Below are positions 1-6,155 of a stretch of 9,086 nt of DNA, piece after piece (the stretch's first letter is position 1; every line of letters starts with the position of its first letter). The position numbers were made by a program, and so were the translations under genes. Source of the DNA: DASTHG01 sp041498155 (GTDB lineage Bacteria; Gemmatimonadota; Gemmatimonadetes; Gemmatimonadales; GWC2-71-9); the NCBI GenBank assembly GCA_041498155.1, contig JBGQHV010000137.1, forward strand, positions 1-9,086, read 5' to 3'. Below the pieces are notes generated by a model. That model was given only the letters and a program-made list of their open reading frames with translations, searched no databases and was not told where the DNA came from.

Positions 1-1
1 G

Positions 2-259
2 GGGATGGACCGGGAGGTGCCGCTGGTGCCGGGGCGGGTCGAGCGCTACGACATCGACCTGTGGTTCACCTCGATGGTGTTCCAGCCGGGGCATCGGCTG
101 CGGGTCAGCATCGCGTCGGCGCTGTTCCCCAAGTACGACCGGAACCTGAACACCGGCGGCAACAACGAGCGGGATACGACGTTCGTGGTGGCGCACCAGC
201 GGGTGCTGCACGACGCGGCGCACCCGTCGCACGTGGTGCTTCCGGTGGTGCCGCGCTAG
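2..259 (+). CDS. CocE/NonD-type hydrolase, C-terminal fragment (5' end outside window)
   Basis: Only the last 85 or so codons are present; the frame is open to the left edge, so the true start lies outside. The visible residues (idLWFTSMVFQPGHRLRVSI, then ALFPKYDRNLNTGG and a closing SHVVLPVVPR) match the C-terminal jelly-roll domain of the X-Pro dipeptidyl-peptidase/CocE family: a hydrophobic strand, the F-x-PGHRLR turn and the P-x-x-DRNxNTG loop. In that family the catalytic Ser-Asp-His triad sits in the N-terminal alpha/beta-hydrolase domain, which is not visible here, so substrate (acyl ester, acyl peptide or beta-lactam precursor) cannot be judged. The stop TAG at 257-259 shares the palindrome CTAG with the stop of the converging gene on the other strand. 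The ATG at position 5 is an internal Met, not a credible start. The family call is fairly secure; the function is not resolved further. Confidence 0.82.
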   Translation, partial: GMDREVPLVPGRVERYDIDLWFTSMVFQPGHRLRVSIASALFPKYDRNLNTGGNNERDTTFVVAHQRVLHDAAHPSHVVLPVVPR

Positions 260-654
260 GCCGAATGCGACTGGCTCTTTCGCAAGCTCCACAGTCCGTG
301 CGCCGAGAGGATCACGGAGAAGAGCCCGGTCACGCCGATCGCGATCAGCGTCCAGACGAAGAAGAAATGTCCGCTGGTATTGCCGAGGCTGCTGGTGACG
401 CCGACGCCCTTCCCCCGCATGTGGGCGATGGGGGCGGCCAACGAAAGGAGCCCTCCGAGGAGGGTGATGATGTACCCCGATCGCCGTTCGGCGAGCACCA
501 GCGTTCCGTACATCCAAACGACAAAGATGGGTACCGCCGTGAGGTTTGTGGCGGTTCCCGGCTCGAACCCGCGGACGATGTCGTCGGCCAGGTGAAGCGT
601 AAAGAAGAGGATCGAGAGCAGAGACGTGGTGGTCAACATGACGTTCTGTTTCAT
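256..654 (-). CDS. Small four-helix membrane protein, conserved hypothetical
   Basis: A 132-residue protein starting MKQNVMLTTTSLLSIL. Four hydrophobic segments are visible, at about residues 7-24, 37-54, 59-78 and 95-120, so it should be an inner-membrane protein. Between the first two helices it carries HLADDIVRGFEPG, with an acidic pair and an EPG turn, and before helix 4 a glycine-rich GKGVGVTSSLG loop. I do not recognise a characterised family; from memory, similar small proteins with an HLxDDIVRG signature occur as conserved hypotheticals. The start at 654 is supported by AGGAGAG seven bases upstream and by its ATGA overlap with the stop of the upstream DUF2306-like gene (TGA 653-651), which implies translational coupling and shared function. 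The same frame stays open further upstream, but that part is only the opposite-frame shadow of the neighbouring gene. Its stop is nested with the stop of the converging hydrolase gene. Confidence 0.8.
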   Translation of the reverse strand: MKQNVMLTTTSLLSILFFTLHLADDIVRGFEPGTATNLTAVPIFVVWMYGTLVLAERRSGYIITLLGGLLSLAAPIAHMRGKGVGVTSSLGNTSGHFFFVWTLIAIGVTGLFSVILSAHGLWSLRKSQSHSA

Positions 655-1406
655 CGGGTACTCTCCTGATTGGGCGCGTTGGCCGTACGGAGAATCATGC
701 CCTGCAATCTCTTCCGCAGGCGGACCCGCCACATCCAATAGACCAGCACGATGAGCGGGGAGATTCCCAGGGCACCGAGCAGCGGAACGATGCGCAACGG
801 CTCGGGCAGGAATTTCATCTGGCCCAGGAAGAACGAGCCGGACGCGATGAACAGTCCGAAACACATGCGCCAGAGGTGACGCGCCAGTCGACGAACTCCG
901 GTAATGGTCCCCGCGCGGAGCAGACGCCAGTCGCCGACGGAAGCGAGCACCGTGACTATACCGATGAACGCGATCATCAGGGCCGGCACCCCGTTGGACA
1001 CCCGCGTCGGGTTGCCGAGGGCCAGGGCGACGGGTTTGAGCTGGATCAAGGCCAGGAATGAACCCACCAGCGTGACAGCGACGTTGACGGCGTGTGCGTA
1101 CCGGCCGGCGAGCGGCTTGACGGTCGTGAAGGCGGTGAAGACGAGATAGGCCGTGAAGATCCCGCCGATCACCGATGCGACCTTGTGTTCGTAGACGGCG
1201 ATTCCGGCGGCGAAGATTCCCGCGGTGATCATGGCGAAAACGAAGAGCATGCCCGCGCGGCGGTGGGCGCGCCCGCCTTTGGCGACCGCAATGGCGAGGA
1301 AACCGCTGCCGAGGGCCACCAGCGCCGCGCCGAAGTGAATGATGAGCGCCAGCCATACGGCGCCTGACGAGGTGGCGATCGTCACCTGTGCAGCCGGTTC
1401 GGTCAT
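651..1406 (-). CDS. DUF2306-like multi-pass membrane protein
   Basis: A 251-residue, very hydrophobic protein with about seven transmembrane segments (roughly residues 17-41, 51-71, 78-96, 105-130, 140-160, 181-199, 205-226) and a basic C-terminus (RVRLRKRLQGMILR). The N-terminal pattern, His24 in helix 1, AL-x-x-G, then GGRAHRRAG followed by a helix, resembles the DUF2306 (COG5395) predicted membrane family. RLARHLWRMCFGLF before helix 6 and SFFLGQMKFLP after it look like further conserved blocks. No enzymatic function is known to me; the conserved histidines (24, 48, 178) could bind a metal or haem, but that is speculation. I place the start at ATG 1406, with GGCAGGG just upstream. A GTG at 1460 in the same frame would add 18 residues that are not hydrophobic and would read through a perfect inverted repeat, so I reject it. 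The stop overlaps the next gene's ATG as ATGA. Confidence 0.8.
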   Translation of the reverse strand: MTEPAAQVTIATSSGAVWLALIIHFGAALVALGSGFLAIAVAKGGRAHRRAGMLFVFAMITAGIFAAGIAVYEHKVASVIGGIFTAYLVFTAFTTVKPLAGRYAHAVNVAVTLVGSFLALIQLKPVALALGNPTRVSNGVPALMIAFIGIVTVLASVGDWRLLRAGTITGVRRLARHLWRMCFGLFIASGSFFLGQMKFLPEPLRIVPLLGALGISPLIVLVYWMWRVRLRKRLQGMILRTANAPNQESTR

Positions 1407-1458
1407 GGGCCCTGCCGTTCGGGGTGGGGTTCCTATGGGTATCCCATACGGCAGGGCC
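1407..1458 (-). promoter_or_regulatory. Inverted repeat / stem-loop covering the ribosome site of the DUF2306-like gene
   Basis: Between the VOC gene and the DUF2306-like gene lies a perfect 11-base inverted repeat, GGCCCTGCCGT (1408-1418) and ACGGCAGGGCC (1448-1458), spaced by 29 bases. Nested inside is a second perfect repeat, TATGGG (1434-1439) and CCCATA (1443-1448), with a 3-base loop. Read on the minus-strand mRNA, the 3' arm is ACGGCAGGGCC followed by C and the ATG at 1406. The stem would therefore bury the likely Shine-Dalgarno GGCAGGG. This could be a translational control hairpin, a processing or attenuation element between the two genes, or a DNA operator. There is no T-run after it, so a classical intrinsic terminator is less likely. 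The repeat itself is read directly; its role is inference. Confidence 0.5.
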
Positions 1459-1469
1459 ACAACCGGGTT

Positions 1470-1901
1470 TCAACCGCCAGTTCGGGACTCGGGCGCCGGG
1501 TGCGTTGACGAGACCGTCAGACGAAATCCGTCCGGGTCGCGCACCCGCAGTACCGTCACACCCCAGGGCATGCGCGTCGGCTCGGTGTCGAGCGTGCTTC
1601 CGTGCGCCTTGAGGCGCGACGCCACATCATGGGCGTCCTGGGACGTGGTGATCTGCAGCGACATGCCCTCGCCCTTGATGCGCTCCATGCCCTTGGCCCC
1701 GTCGTCCTGGGTCAGCAGGATCTTCACGGCGCCGGCCCGCAACGAGATCGCGATGAGCTCGCCGGCGCGCTCATGCCGCCGATCGAGCGCGAATCCGAGC
1801 GCGTCGCAGTACCATGCCGCGCTGTGTTCGAGCTGACCGACCGTCAGCGATGCTTCCAGGCTGTCGGCTTGGAAAACGGACTTCCCGGTATTTTCGGACA
1901 T
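1470..1901 (-). CDS. VOC (glyoxalase/bleomycin-resistance/dioxygenase superfamily) protein
   Basis: A 143-residue soluble protein of single VOC-domain-pair size. The first module runs LEASLTVGQLEHSAAWYCDALGF (residues 15-37), the usual V-x-x-L-x-x-S-x-x-W/FY-x-x-LGF signature. The second ends in PWGVTVLRVRDPDGFRLTV (about 112-130), with the DPDG-F turn. The middle has LLTQDDGAKG and KGEGMSLQI, as in PhnB/bleomycin-resistance-like members. The usual metal-binding positions look non-canonical: no His or Gln on the first strand (Glu16 instead) and no Glu on the last strand after DPDGF. It may therefore bind a ligand rather than catalyse a metal-dependent reaction. The ATG at 1901 has GGAGGG seven bases upstream, so I prefer it to a Met 15 codons earlier. 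It is the first gene of a leftward block with the two membrane-protein genes. Confidence 0.85.
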   Translation of the reverse strand: MSENTGKSVFQADSLEASLTVGQLEHSAAWYCDALGFALDRRHERAGELIAISLRAGAVKILLTQDDGAKGMERIKGEGMSLQITTSQDAHDVASRLKAHGSTLDTEPTRMPWGVTVLRVRDPDGFRLTVSSTHPAPESRTGG

Positions 1902-2049
1902 AAGAAACCCTCCGCGTCTGGTATCGATGACGGGAGGGCGGGACAACGCCGGATGCGTGTCCGCCTACATGAGCTCCCGCCGCAGGCCGAGCCGTTCCGT
2001 GGTAGTCGTAGGGCCTCCTTTCTGGAGAAAACCTGGCACTTCCACTGCC

Positions 2050-2078
2050 AAGATTGGAAGTCAGCGAGGATCTGTCAA
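2050..2078 (-). promoter_or_regulatory. Candidate sigma-70-type promoter for the VOC/membrane-protein block
   Basis: On the minus strand a perfect TTGACA (2078-2073) is followed after 17 bases by AATCTT (2055-2050), which matches the -10 consensus at three positions. It lies just past the stop of the AraC-type gene (2089) and about 150 bases before the VOC start. A small inverted repeat, TGGCA (2034-2038) and TGCCA (2046-2050), touches the -10 box and would cover the start site, so it could be an operator. The -35 match is exact but the -10 is weak. The 187 bases between the two genes hold nothing else I can call. Confidence 0.35.
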
Positions 2079-2088
2079 GAGTCCCGGA

Positions 2089-3093
2089 TCACGACGACAT
2101 CGCCGCGCGCGCCGCATCGCGCGGCGAACCACCCCACTGGCGATTCCACGCCCGGCGCAGCTGGAGGCCGGACCGGAAGCCCGCGACCTCGGCGGCGCGC
2201 GTGACGCTGGCACCGCACTCGATCGAGAGTCGCGCGCGCTCGAGGCGGATCAGCCGCAGGTAGTCCAGCGGCGAGACGCCGGCGTGGCTCATGAACAGCC
2301 GCAACAGGTGGCGCTCGGTGGCATGCCCGACCGCCGCCAGCGCGGCCATGTCCCAGTCGCGCTCGGGACGCGTGACGACGGCATCCTGCACCCGGTGGAC
2401 CGAGGCGTGCAGATGGCGGCGGTGCACCAGAAACGGCGACAGCTCGGGGTCGCGCGGCGAGCGCCGGATGTACACCACCATGTCCTCGGCGACGCTGGCC
2501 GCGAGCGCCTCGCCGCATTCCTCCGTGATCATGTGCAGCGCCAGGTCGATGCCCGCGGTAATGCCCGCGCTCGACGCCAACGGTCCGTCCACCACGAACA
2601 CGCGGTTGTCGATCACCTGCGCTCGGGGCGCCAGGGCCCGAAGATCCTGCAGCAGCTCGTGGTGCGTGGTGCAGCGACGACCCCCGATCAGGCCCGCGCG
2701 CGCCGCGAGCAGCGCCCCCGAGCAGATGGCGACGATCCGGTGCGGGCTCTCACCGACGAGCACGGGTTCCAGCAGGCGCTTGAGCCACTGCGCGATGGCC
2801 GCGACCGGCGGCGTGACACGGGCGAGATCCGCGGCTGGCTGGCCGACCAGCACGACCCAGGTCGGCCCGTCCAGCCGATCGGGCAATGGCTCGAGGCTGG
2901 CCAGCGGGAGGCCGACGGAGGTGGGAGGCGTCGCGACCGGGCCGGCGAATCGCAGGCGGAAGCGCGGCGCCTGGCCGCGCCGCTCCCGATGCAGGTTCGC
3001 GAGGCGAAACGCCTCCGCGGGCCCCGCGATGTCGAGCAGCAGCGAGTGCGGCGCGATGACGAACAGGCAGTCGATCGTGGCACGTGCGATCAT
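2089..3093 (-). CDS. GlxA-type transcriptional regulator (DJ-1/PfpI-like domain + AraC helix-turn-helix)
   Basis: A 334-residue cytoplasmic DNA-binding protein of normal length for the GlxA class. Residues about 8-190 form a DJ-1/PfpI-like (class I glutamine amidotransferase) domain. It begins DCLFVIAPHSLLLDIAGPAEAF and contains the nucleophile-elbow segment AICSGALLAARAGLIGGRR with Cys124, followed by TTHHELLQDL with His144. In this class the domain usually works as a ligand sensor, not an enzyme. Residues about 235-330 are the AraC HTH pair: DWDMAALAAVGHATERHLLRLF, then SPLDYLRLIRLERARL, and a second helix set AAEVAGFRSGLQLRRAW ending in a SPRDA turn. The start at 3093 has GGGGAGGA upstream; the frame stays open further left-to-right only as a shadow of the divergent gene. 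It is divergent from the M13 peptidase gene and may regulate it, or the downstream VOC block. Characterised relatives sense small nitrogenous metabolites such as betaine, carnitine or arginine; the ligand here is unknown. Confidence 0.9.
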   Translation of the reverse strand: MIARATIDCLFVIAPHSLLLDIAGPAEAFRLANLHRERRGQAPRFRLRFAGPVATPPTSVGLPLASLEPLPDRLDGPTWVVLVGQPAADLARVTPPVAAIAQWLKRLLEPVLVGESPHRIVAICSGALLAARAGLIGGRRCTTHHELLQDLRALAPRAQVIDNRVFVVDGPLASSAGITAGIDLALHMITEECGEALAASVAEDMVVYIRRSPRDPELSPFLVHRRHLHASVHRVQDAVVTRPERDWDMAALAAVGHATERHLLRLFMSHAGVSPLDYLRLIRLERARLSIECGASVTRAAEVAGFRSGLQLRRAWNRQWGGSPRDAARAAMSS

Positions 3094-3117
3094 TTCAGGA
3101 CATCCTCCCCGGTCCAA

Positions 3118-3123
3118 AGCATA
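3118..3123 (-). promoter_or_regulatory. Possible -10 box for the AraC-type regulator gene
   Basis: On the minus strand TATGCT (3123-3118) lies 25 bases upstream of the ATG at 3093. A start site just downstream would give a short leader containing the GGGGAGGA ribosome site. I see no convincing -35 box at 16-18 bases, so this is a weak call. Confidence 0.22.
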
Positions 3124-3183
3124 AGCCACGCTCTTCGAAAACGCCACGAGAGGTCGCCTCATGGTCCGAAACTGATCTAAACC

Positions 3184-3204
3184 TGTCGGCCCCAGGCGCC
3201 GACA
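3184..3204 (+). promoter_or_regulatory. Inverted repeat in the divergent AraC/M13 promoter region (candidate operator)
   Basis: A perfect 7-base inverted repeat, TGTCGGC (3184-3190) and GCCGACA (3198-3204), separated by 7 bases. It sits in the 142-base region between the divergent regulator and peptidase genes, and its right arm overlaps the candidate -35 box of the peptidase gene. Its place and symmetry suit a repressor or activator site, possibly for the adjacent GlxA-type protein. AraC-family sites are, however, more often direct or loosely repeated, so another factor is possible. Confidence 0.4.
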
Positions 3205-3227
3205 ACCGGGGGCTCCTGCCCTAGCTT
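3199..3227 (+). promoter_or_regulatory. Candidate promoter for the M13 peptidase/nitrilase pair
   Basis: CCGACA (3199-3204, four of six matches to TTGACA) is followed after exactly 17 bases by TAGCTT (3222-3227, three of six matches to TATAAT). Transcription would start around 3233-3236, at or next to the ATG at 3236. No Shine-Dalgarno sequence is visible before that ATG, which fits a leaderless mRNA. The block CTAGCTTCGCC here closely resembles CTAGCCTTGCC at 6162-6172, upstream of the lipoprotein gene. Confidence 0.35.
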
Positions 3228-3235
3228 CGCCCCGC

Positions 3236-5287
3236 ATGATCACCCCCCTGATGGTCACCAATCGATTGGCCCCCGTGCTGGGCGCCCTGGCCGTGATCCT
3301 CATCTCCAGCCCGACGGCCCCGGCGGTCGCGCAGGGGGTGGAGCAAGGCGTGGACACGAGTGTCGCGCCCGGCGACGATTTCTTCGCCTTCGCCAACGGC
3401 GCGTGGCTCAGGAGCACCGCGATTCCGGACGGCCGAGAACGCTGGGGCGTCCGGAACGAGATCGACGAGCTGACGCGCCGGCAGATCGCGCTGCTCCTCG
3501 ATGATGCGGCCGCGGCGGCCCCGGGATCGACCGCGCGCAAGGTCGCGGACTTCCGCGCGGCCTGGCTGAACGACAGCGCCATCGAGGCGCGCGGCCTGGC
3601 GCCGCTCCGTCCCGCCCTCGACAGCATCCGTCGCGTGCCCGACAAGGCCGCGCTGACGCGCATGGTGGGCCGCTCGATCGGCGCCGACGTCGACCCGCTG
3701 AGCTGGGGCATCTATCAATCGGCGCGTCTCGTCGGTTTGTCGGTCGAGCCCGGCATCAACGGCGAGCGCACCTACCCGGTGTTCCTGCTGCAGGGCGGAC
3801 TCGGTCTGCCCGACCGCGAGTACTACGTCAGCGACGAGCCTCGCATGCAGGCGCTGCGGGTCCGGTATCAGGCGTACGTCGGCCGCCTGCTCGCGCTGGC
3901 GGGATTCGACCGCGCGGACCCGCGCGCCGAGGCCGTGGTCGCCCTGGAAACGCTCCTCGCCCGCGGCCAGGCCACGCACGCCGCCTCCGCCAACGACCAT
4001 AACGCCGATCATCGCTGGACCCGCGCGGACTTCGCGCGCGAGGCGCCGGGGATGGACTGGGCCGCGTTTCTCGACGCGGCCGGGCTGGCCCGTCAGGACA
4101 CGATCGGCGTGTGGCAGCCCGGGGCGATGACGGGCCTGGCGGCGCTGGTGGCGTCGACGCCGCTCGCGACGTGGCAAGACTACCTGCGTGTGCATCTCCT
4201 CGACGAAGCAGCCGACGTGTTGCCGCGCGCGTTCGCCGCTGCGGCGCTCGAGATGCGCAGCGCGGTGTCGGGCCAGCCACCGGTCCCGCGCGCACGGCGG
4301 GCGCTCGACGCGACGCAGCTGGCGCTGAGCGACGCCATCGGCCAGATGTATGTCGAACGGCACTTTTCGGCGGCCCAGAAGGCGCGCATCCAGGGAATCG
4401 TCGCCAACGTCTCCGCCGCGTTCGTCCGGCATGTGGCAGCGGCGGCGTGGCTGTCGCCCGCGAGCCGGGCGATGGCGCTGGCGAAGCTGCGGACGCTGTA
4501 TGTCGGCATCGGCTTTCCGGAGCGCTGGGACGACTATGCCGACCTGCGCGTCGATCCGACCGACGCGCTGGGCAATCGCCGCCGCGCGCTGGAGCGCGCC
4601 CACCAGCGGGCTCTCGCGCGGCTCGGCCAGCCCGTCGACCTGACGCAATGGTGGATCGCGCCGCAGGCGGTGGGCGCAATACTCGTCTTCCAGCAGAACG
4701 CCTACGACTTTTCCGCCGGCCTGCTCCAGGCGCCGAAGTACGATTCGACGGCGTCCGACGCCGCGAATTACGGCGCCATCGGGGCCATCATCGGGCACGA
4801 CATCAGCCACTATGTCGACGTGCTGGGCGCCGACTATGACACGGTGTTCGCGGAGCGCCACTGGTGGACCGCGGAGGACATGGCGCGGTTCGAGGCGGCG
4901 GCCGAGCCGCTGGTGCAGCAGTTCCACGGCTACCGTCCGTTCCCGGACGTGGCCCTGAACGGCCGCCTGACGCGGACCGAGAACGTTGCCGACCTGGCCG
5001 GCCTGACGGCGGCGTTCGAGGCGTACCGGCTCACGCTCGGCAGCGGCGCCCGCGACTCGGCACTCGTGAGGCAGCAGGACCGGCAGTTCTTCATCGCGTG
5101 GGCACGCAGCTGGCGTGTCCGGATCCGCGCGGACGCGCTGCGCACCCAGGCCGCCTCCGGCGATCACGCGCCGGAGAACTACCGGGTCGACACGGTGCGG
5201 AACCTGGATGCGTGGTACGAGGCGTTCGACGTAGGGCCGGGACAGCAGCTCTACCTCGAGCCCGCGGCGCGGGTTCGGGTGTGGTAA
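3236..5287 (+). CDS. Exported M13 (neprilysin/PepO-like) metallopeptidase with altered active site
   Basis: A 683-residue protein of normal M13 length. Residues about 10-33 form a signal peptide (LAPVLGALAVILISSP, then AVAQ), so it should act in the periplasm or outside. VAPGDDFFAFANGAWL opens the N-terminal M13 domain. The C-terminal zinc domain has YGAIGAIIGHDISHYVD (512-528), TENVADLAGL (581-590), DHAPENYRV (643-651) and a terminal RVRVW. Zinc ligands His521, His525 and Glu582 are present, as are Asp586 and the His644/Arg650 pair (spacing as His711/Arg717 of neprilysin). Two key parts differ: the catalytic Glu of HExxH is Asp522, and at the place of the substrate-binding NAYY/NAFY motif the protein reads GAIL (480-483). 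The frame is intact throughout, so this is not simple decay. It may be a pseudo-peptidase, a weak enzyme or a divergent subfamily. No ribosome site precedes ATG 3236, and ATG 3251 is an alternative start. The nitrilase gene follows after 11 bases, probably co-transcribed. Confidence 0.92.
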   Translation: MITPLMVTNRLAPVLGALAVILISSPTAPAVAQGVEQGVDTSVAPGDDFFAFANGAWLRSTAIPDGRERWGVRNEIDELTRRQIALLLDDAAAAAPGSTARKVADFRAAWLNDSAIEARGLAPLRPALDSIRRVPDKAALTRMVGRSIGADVDPLSWGIYQSARLVGLSVEPGINGERTYPVFLLQGGLGLPDREYYVSDEPRMQALRVRYQAYVGRLLALAGFDRADPRAEAVVALETLLARGQATHAASANDHNADHRWTRADFAREAPGMDWAAFLDAAGLARQDTIGVWQPGAMTGLAALVASTPLATWQDYLRVHLLDEAADVLPRAFAAAALEMRSAVSGQPPVPRARRALDATQLALSDAIGQMYVERHFSAAQKARIQGIVANVSAAFVRHVAAAAWLSPASRAMALAKLRTLYVGIGFPERWDDYADLRVDPTDALGNRRRALERAHQRALARLGQPVDLTQWWIAPQAVGAILVFQQNAYDFSAGLLQAPKYDSTASDAANYGAIGAIIGHDISHYVDVLGADYDTVFAERHWWTAEDMARFEAAAEPLVQQFHGYRPFPDVALNGRLTRTENVADLAGLTAAFEAYRLTLGSGARDSALVRQQDRQFFIAWARSWRVRIRADALRTQAASGDHAPENYRVDTVRNLDAWYEAFDVGPGQQLYLEPAARVRVW

Positions 5288-5298
5288 CGCGCCTGACG

Positions 5299-6081
5299 AT
5301 GCGGATCACCGTCTGCGAGCTCCCCCATGAGCCAGCGGCCCTCGAGGCGGCGTGGGCGGGTTTGTGCGAGCACACGACGCGGCATGCGTCGGAGCTGGTG
5401 CTGCTGCCGGAGTGTGCCTTCGTCCCCGCGATGTGGGAAATCGACGCGTTCGACTATGGCCGGTGGGAGCACGCGCTCCAGCTCAACGCGACCTGGCTGG
5501 GGCGCCTGCAGGAGCTGGGTGCCGAGAATGTGGTGGGCACGCGGCCGATCGATGTCGAGGGCCGGCCATTCAATCAGGGGTACCTCTGGTCTCCCGCGTG
5601 CGCCGTGGTGCCGCTACGTCGCAAGTACTTTCTTCCCGACGAGCCGGGGAGCTTTGAGGCGCGCTGGTTCGATCCCGGCGATCCGGCATTTCCGGCATTC
5701 CGCGCGGGAGCGCTGTCGTTCGGACTCAACATCTGCACCGAACTGTGGGCGCTCGAGACGTACGCGGCCTATGCCGAGGAGAACGTCCAGGTCGTGCTCT
5801 CGCCGCGCGCGACCGCCGCGACGACGAGCGCCCGGTGGCTGTCGGTGGGCGTGGTGGCGGCGGTGCGATCCGGTGCGTACAGCGTGTCGTCCAACCGCGT
5901 GGACCCGACGGGCGCGTGTGGCGGAGGGAGTTGGATCATCAGTCCGGAGGGCCGGATCCTGGCGACGACGACGCCCGAAGCGCCGTTTGCCACGGTCGAC
6001 GTCGACCTCGCCGCCTCGAAGGAGGCGCGTGAGGCCTATCCGCGCAATGTGTTTGCGCGGGAGATGTCCGGCGCCCTGTAG
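5299..6081 (+). CDS. Carbon-nitrogen hydrolase (nitrilase superfamily)
   Basis: A 260-residue cytoplasmic protein covering one complete nitrilase fold. It begins MRITVCELPHEP. The Glu-Lys-Cys triad of the superfamily can be placed at Glu38 (ELVLLPECAF), Lys109 (VPLRRKYFLPDEPGSFE) and Cys146 (FGLNICTELW). Later blocks VVLSPRATA, ARWLSVGVVAAVRSGAYSVSSNRV and GGSWIISPEGRIL also fit the fold. Members cleave nitriles or, more often, amides and carbamoyl groups; the sequence alone does not give the substrate. The Cys is followed by T-E-L-W, not the common Y/W-D, so it does not match the best-known amidase branches I recall. The frame runs open far upstream inside the peptidase gene; ATG 5299 is the first start after that gene's stop (5285-5287), and GTG 5281 is an alternative that overlaps it. 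Ribosome site is weak, so translation may depend on the upstream gene. Confidence 0.87.
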   Translation: MRITVCELPHEPAALEAAWAGLCEHTTRHASELVLLPECAFVPAMWEIDAFDYGRWEHALQLNATWLGRLQELGAENVVGTRPIDVEGRPFNQGYLWSPACAVVPLRRKYFLPDEPGSFEARWFDPGDPAFPAFRAGALSFGLNICTELWALETYAAYAEENVQVVLSPRATAATTSARWLSVGVVAAVRSGAYSVSSNRVDPTGACGGGSWIISPEGRILATTTPEAPFATVDVDLAASKEAREAYPRNVFAREMSGAL

Positions 6082-6155
6082 TCCTCCGTCTGTCAGGCCG
6101 GTTCCGGTTTCTTCCACGCACCAACGCCGCTCGCTCTGATGCAGCCGTCGAGGGA

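Noticed and set aside
655..1473. Upstream extension of the small membrane protein's frame
   Set aside because: Extension is Arg/His-rich and antisense-frame-like, overlapping the DUF2306-like gene; the real start at 654 has AGGAGAG and an ATGA overlap.
3094..3711. N-terminal extension of the GlxA-type regulator frame into the M13 gene
   Set aside because: Would add about 200 non-homologous residues across the divergent promoter; the DJ-1-like domain starts right after Met at 3093, which has GGGGAGGA upstream.
3221..5167. Long open frame on the minus strand opposite the M13 gene (about 650 codons)
   Set aside because: Arg/Gly/Ala-rich low-complexity translation with no recognisable motif; a codon-bias shadow of a GC-rich gene whose own frame has clear M13 motifs.
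6099..6118. Possible terminator after the nitrilase gene (CCGG-TT-CCGG followed by TTTCTT)
   Set aside because: The loop would be only two bases and the stem four, too poor to call.
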